Below, piece by piece: positions 6,361 through 6,424 of a stretch of DNA of 6,424 nt. The notes beneath the pieces were generated by a model that was given only the letters and a program-made list of their open reading frames with translations, made no database searches and was not told the origin of the DNA. The first letter of the stretch is position 1. Every line of letters starts with the position of its first letter. Source of the stretch: Puniceicoccales bacterium. Its GTDB lineage: Bacteria > Verrucomicrobiota > Verrucomicrobiia > Opitutales > LL51. The stretch spans positions 1 through 6,424 of the forward strand of contig JAIRZB010000036.1 in assembly GCA_031267435.1 (NCBI GenBank). The letters are read 5' to 3'. Made by a program: the position numbers and the translations under genes.

Positions 6361-6414
6361 CTAAGGGCTCCTCGCCTTTAAAATCCCCACCAGGGCAAGG
6401 GGAATCCTTCCCCT
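6361..6414. repeat. Second copy of the GC-rich hairpin repeat, downstream of trkH
   Basis: This matches the reverse complement of 70-124 at about 50 of 55 aligned columns, including an identical 25-bp stretch (6390-6414). It begins 15 bp after the trkH stop codon. A stem-loop at 6362-6380 has a TCCTC loop and a 7-bp stem with one G-T wobble; a second at 6395-6417 has a perfect 10-bp stem and TCC loop. Relative to the upstream gene its orientation is the same as that of the copy behind alr. The window ends inside or just after the element, so its full extent is not visible. No T-run follows the hairpins within the window. Confidence 0.85.
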
Positions 6415-6424
6415 TGCAACCCCT

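Noticed and set aside
6395..6417. Intrinsic terminator for trkH
   Set aside because: The 10-bp stem is strong, but the following bases are AACCCCT rather than a T-run, so I describe it only as part of the repeat.

Overview
The window carries five protein genes and one tRNA, framed at both ends by copies of a GC-rich, hairpin-forming repeat. Order: repeat cluster (1-124); alr, alanine racemase, minus strand (134-1309); a Myb/SANT-like domain protein, plus strand (1431-2138); tRNA-His(GTG), minus strand, whose 3' end overlaps the tail of that gene (2109-2186); a secreted HAD-fold protein resembling the DUF2608 family (2316-3323); a CrtI/phytoene-desaturase-type FAD oxidoreductase (3401-4816) overlapping trkH by 4 bp (4813-6345); second repeat copy (6361-6414).

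The organism is a bacterium: it has an alr gene for peptidoglycan D-alanine, a TrkH potassium channel subunit and a tRNA-His with encoded CCA. Coding DNA is AT-leaning and the starts mostly lack a Shine-Dalgarno sequence. A eukaryote-style Myb domain next to a secreted DUF2608-like protein, a family I recall mainly from host-associated bacteria, suggests a host-associated lineage, perhaps PVC (Verrucomicrobiota/Chlamydiota). That placement is inference and weak; nothing here fixes the taxonomy.

alr and the Myb-like gene diverge from a 121-bp AT-rich spacer. alr has a good sigma70-type promoter (TTGACT-17-TATATC) ending 9 bp before its ATG, so its mRNA may be nearly leaderless. tRNA-His and the HAD gene diverge from a 129-bp spacer. 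The oxidoreductase and trkH look like a translationally coupled pair behind a promoter at 3349-3378. alr supplies D-alanine, trkH takes up potassium, the HAD protein is exported; no shared pathway is evident.

The points most worth a second look are: the structured repeat found in the same orientation behind alr and behind trkH, with stem-preserving base changes; the Myb-like protein with an acidic 8-residue tandem repeat and a Cys/His cluster; that gene using antisense tRNA sequence as its last codons and stop; and an apparent 26-residue duplication in the linker between the second and third repeats of TrkH.
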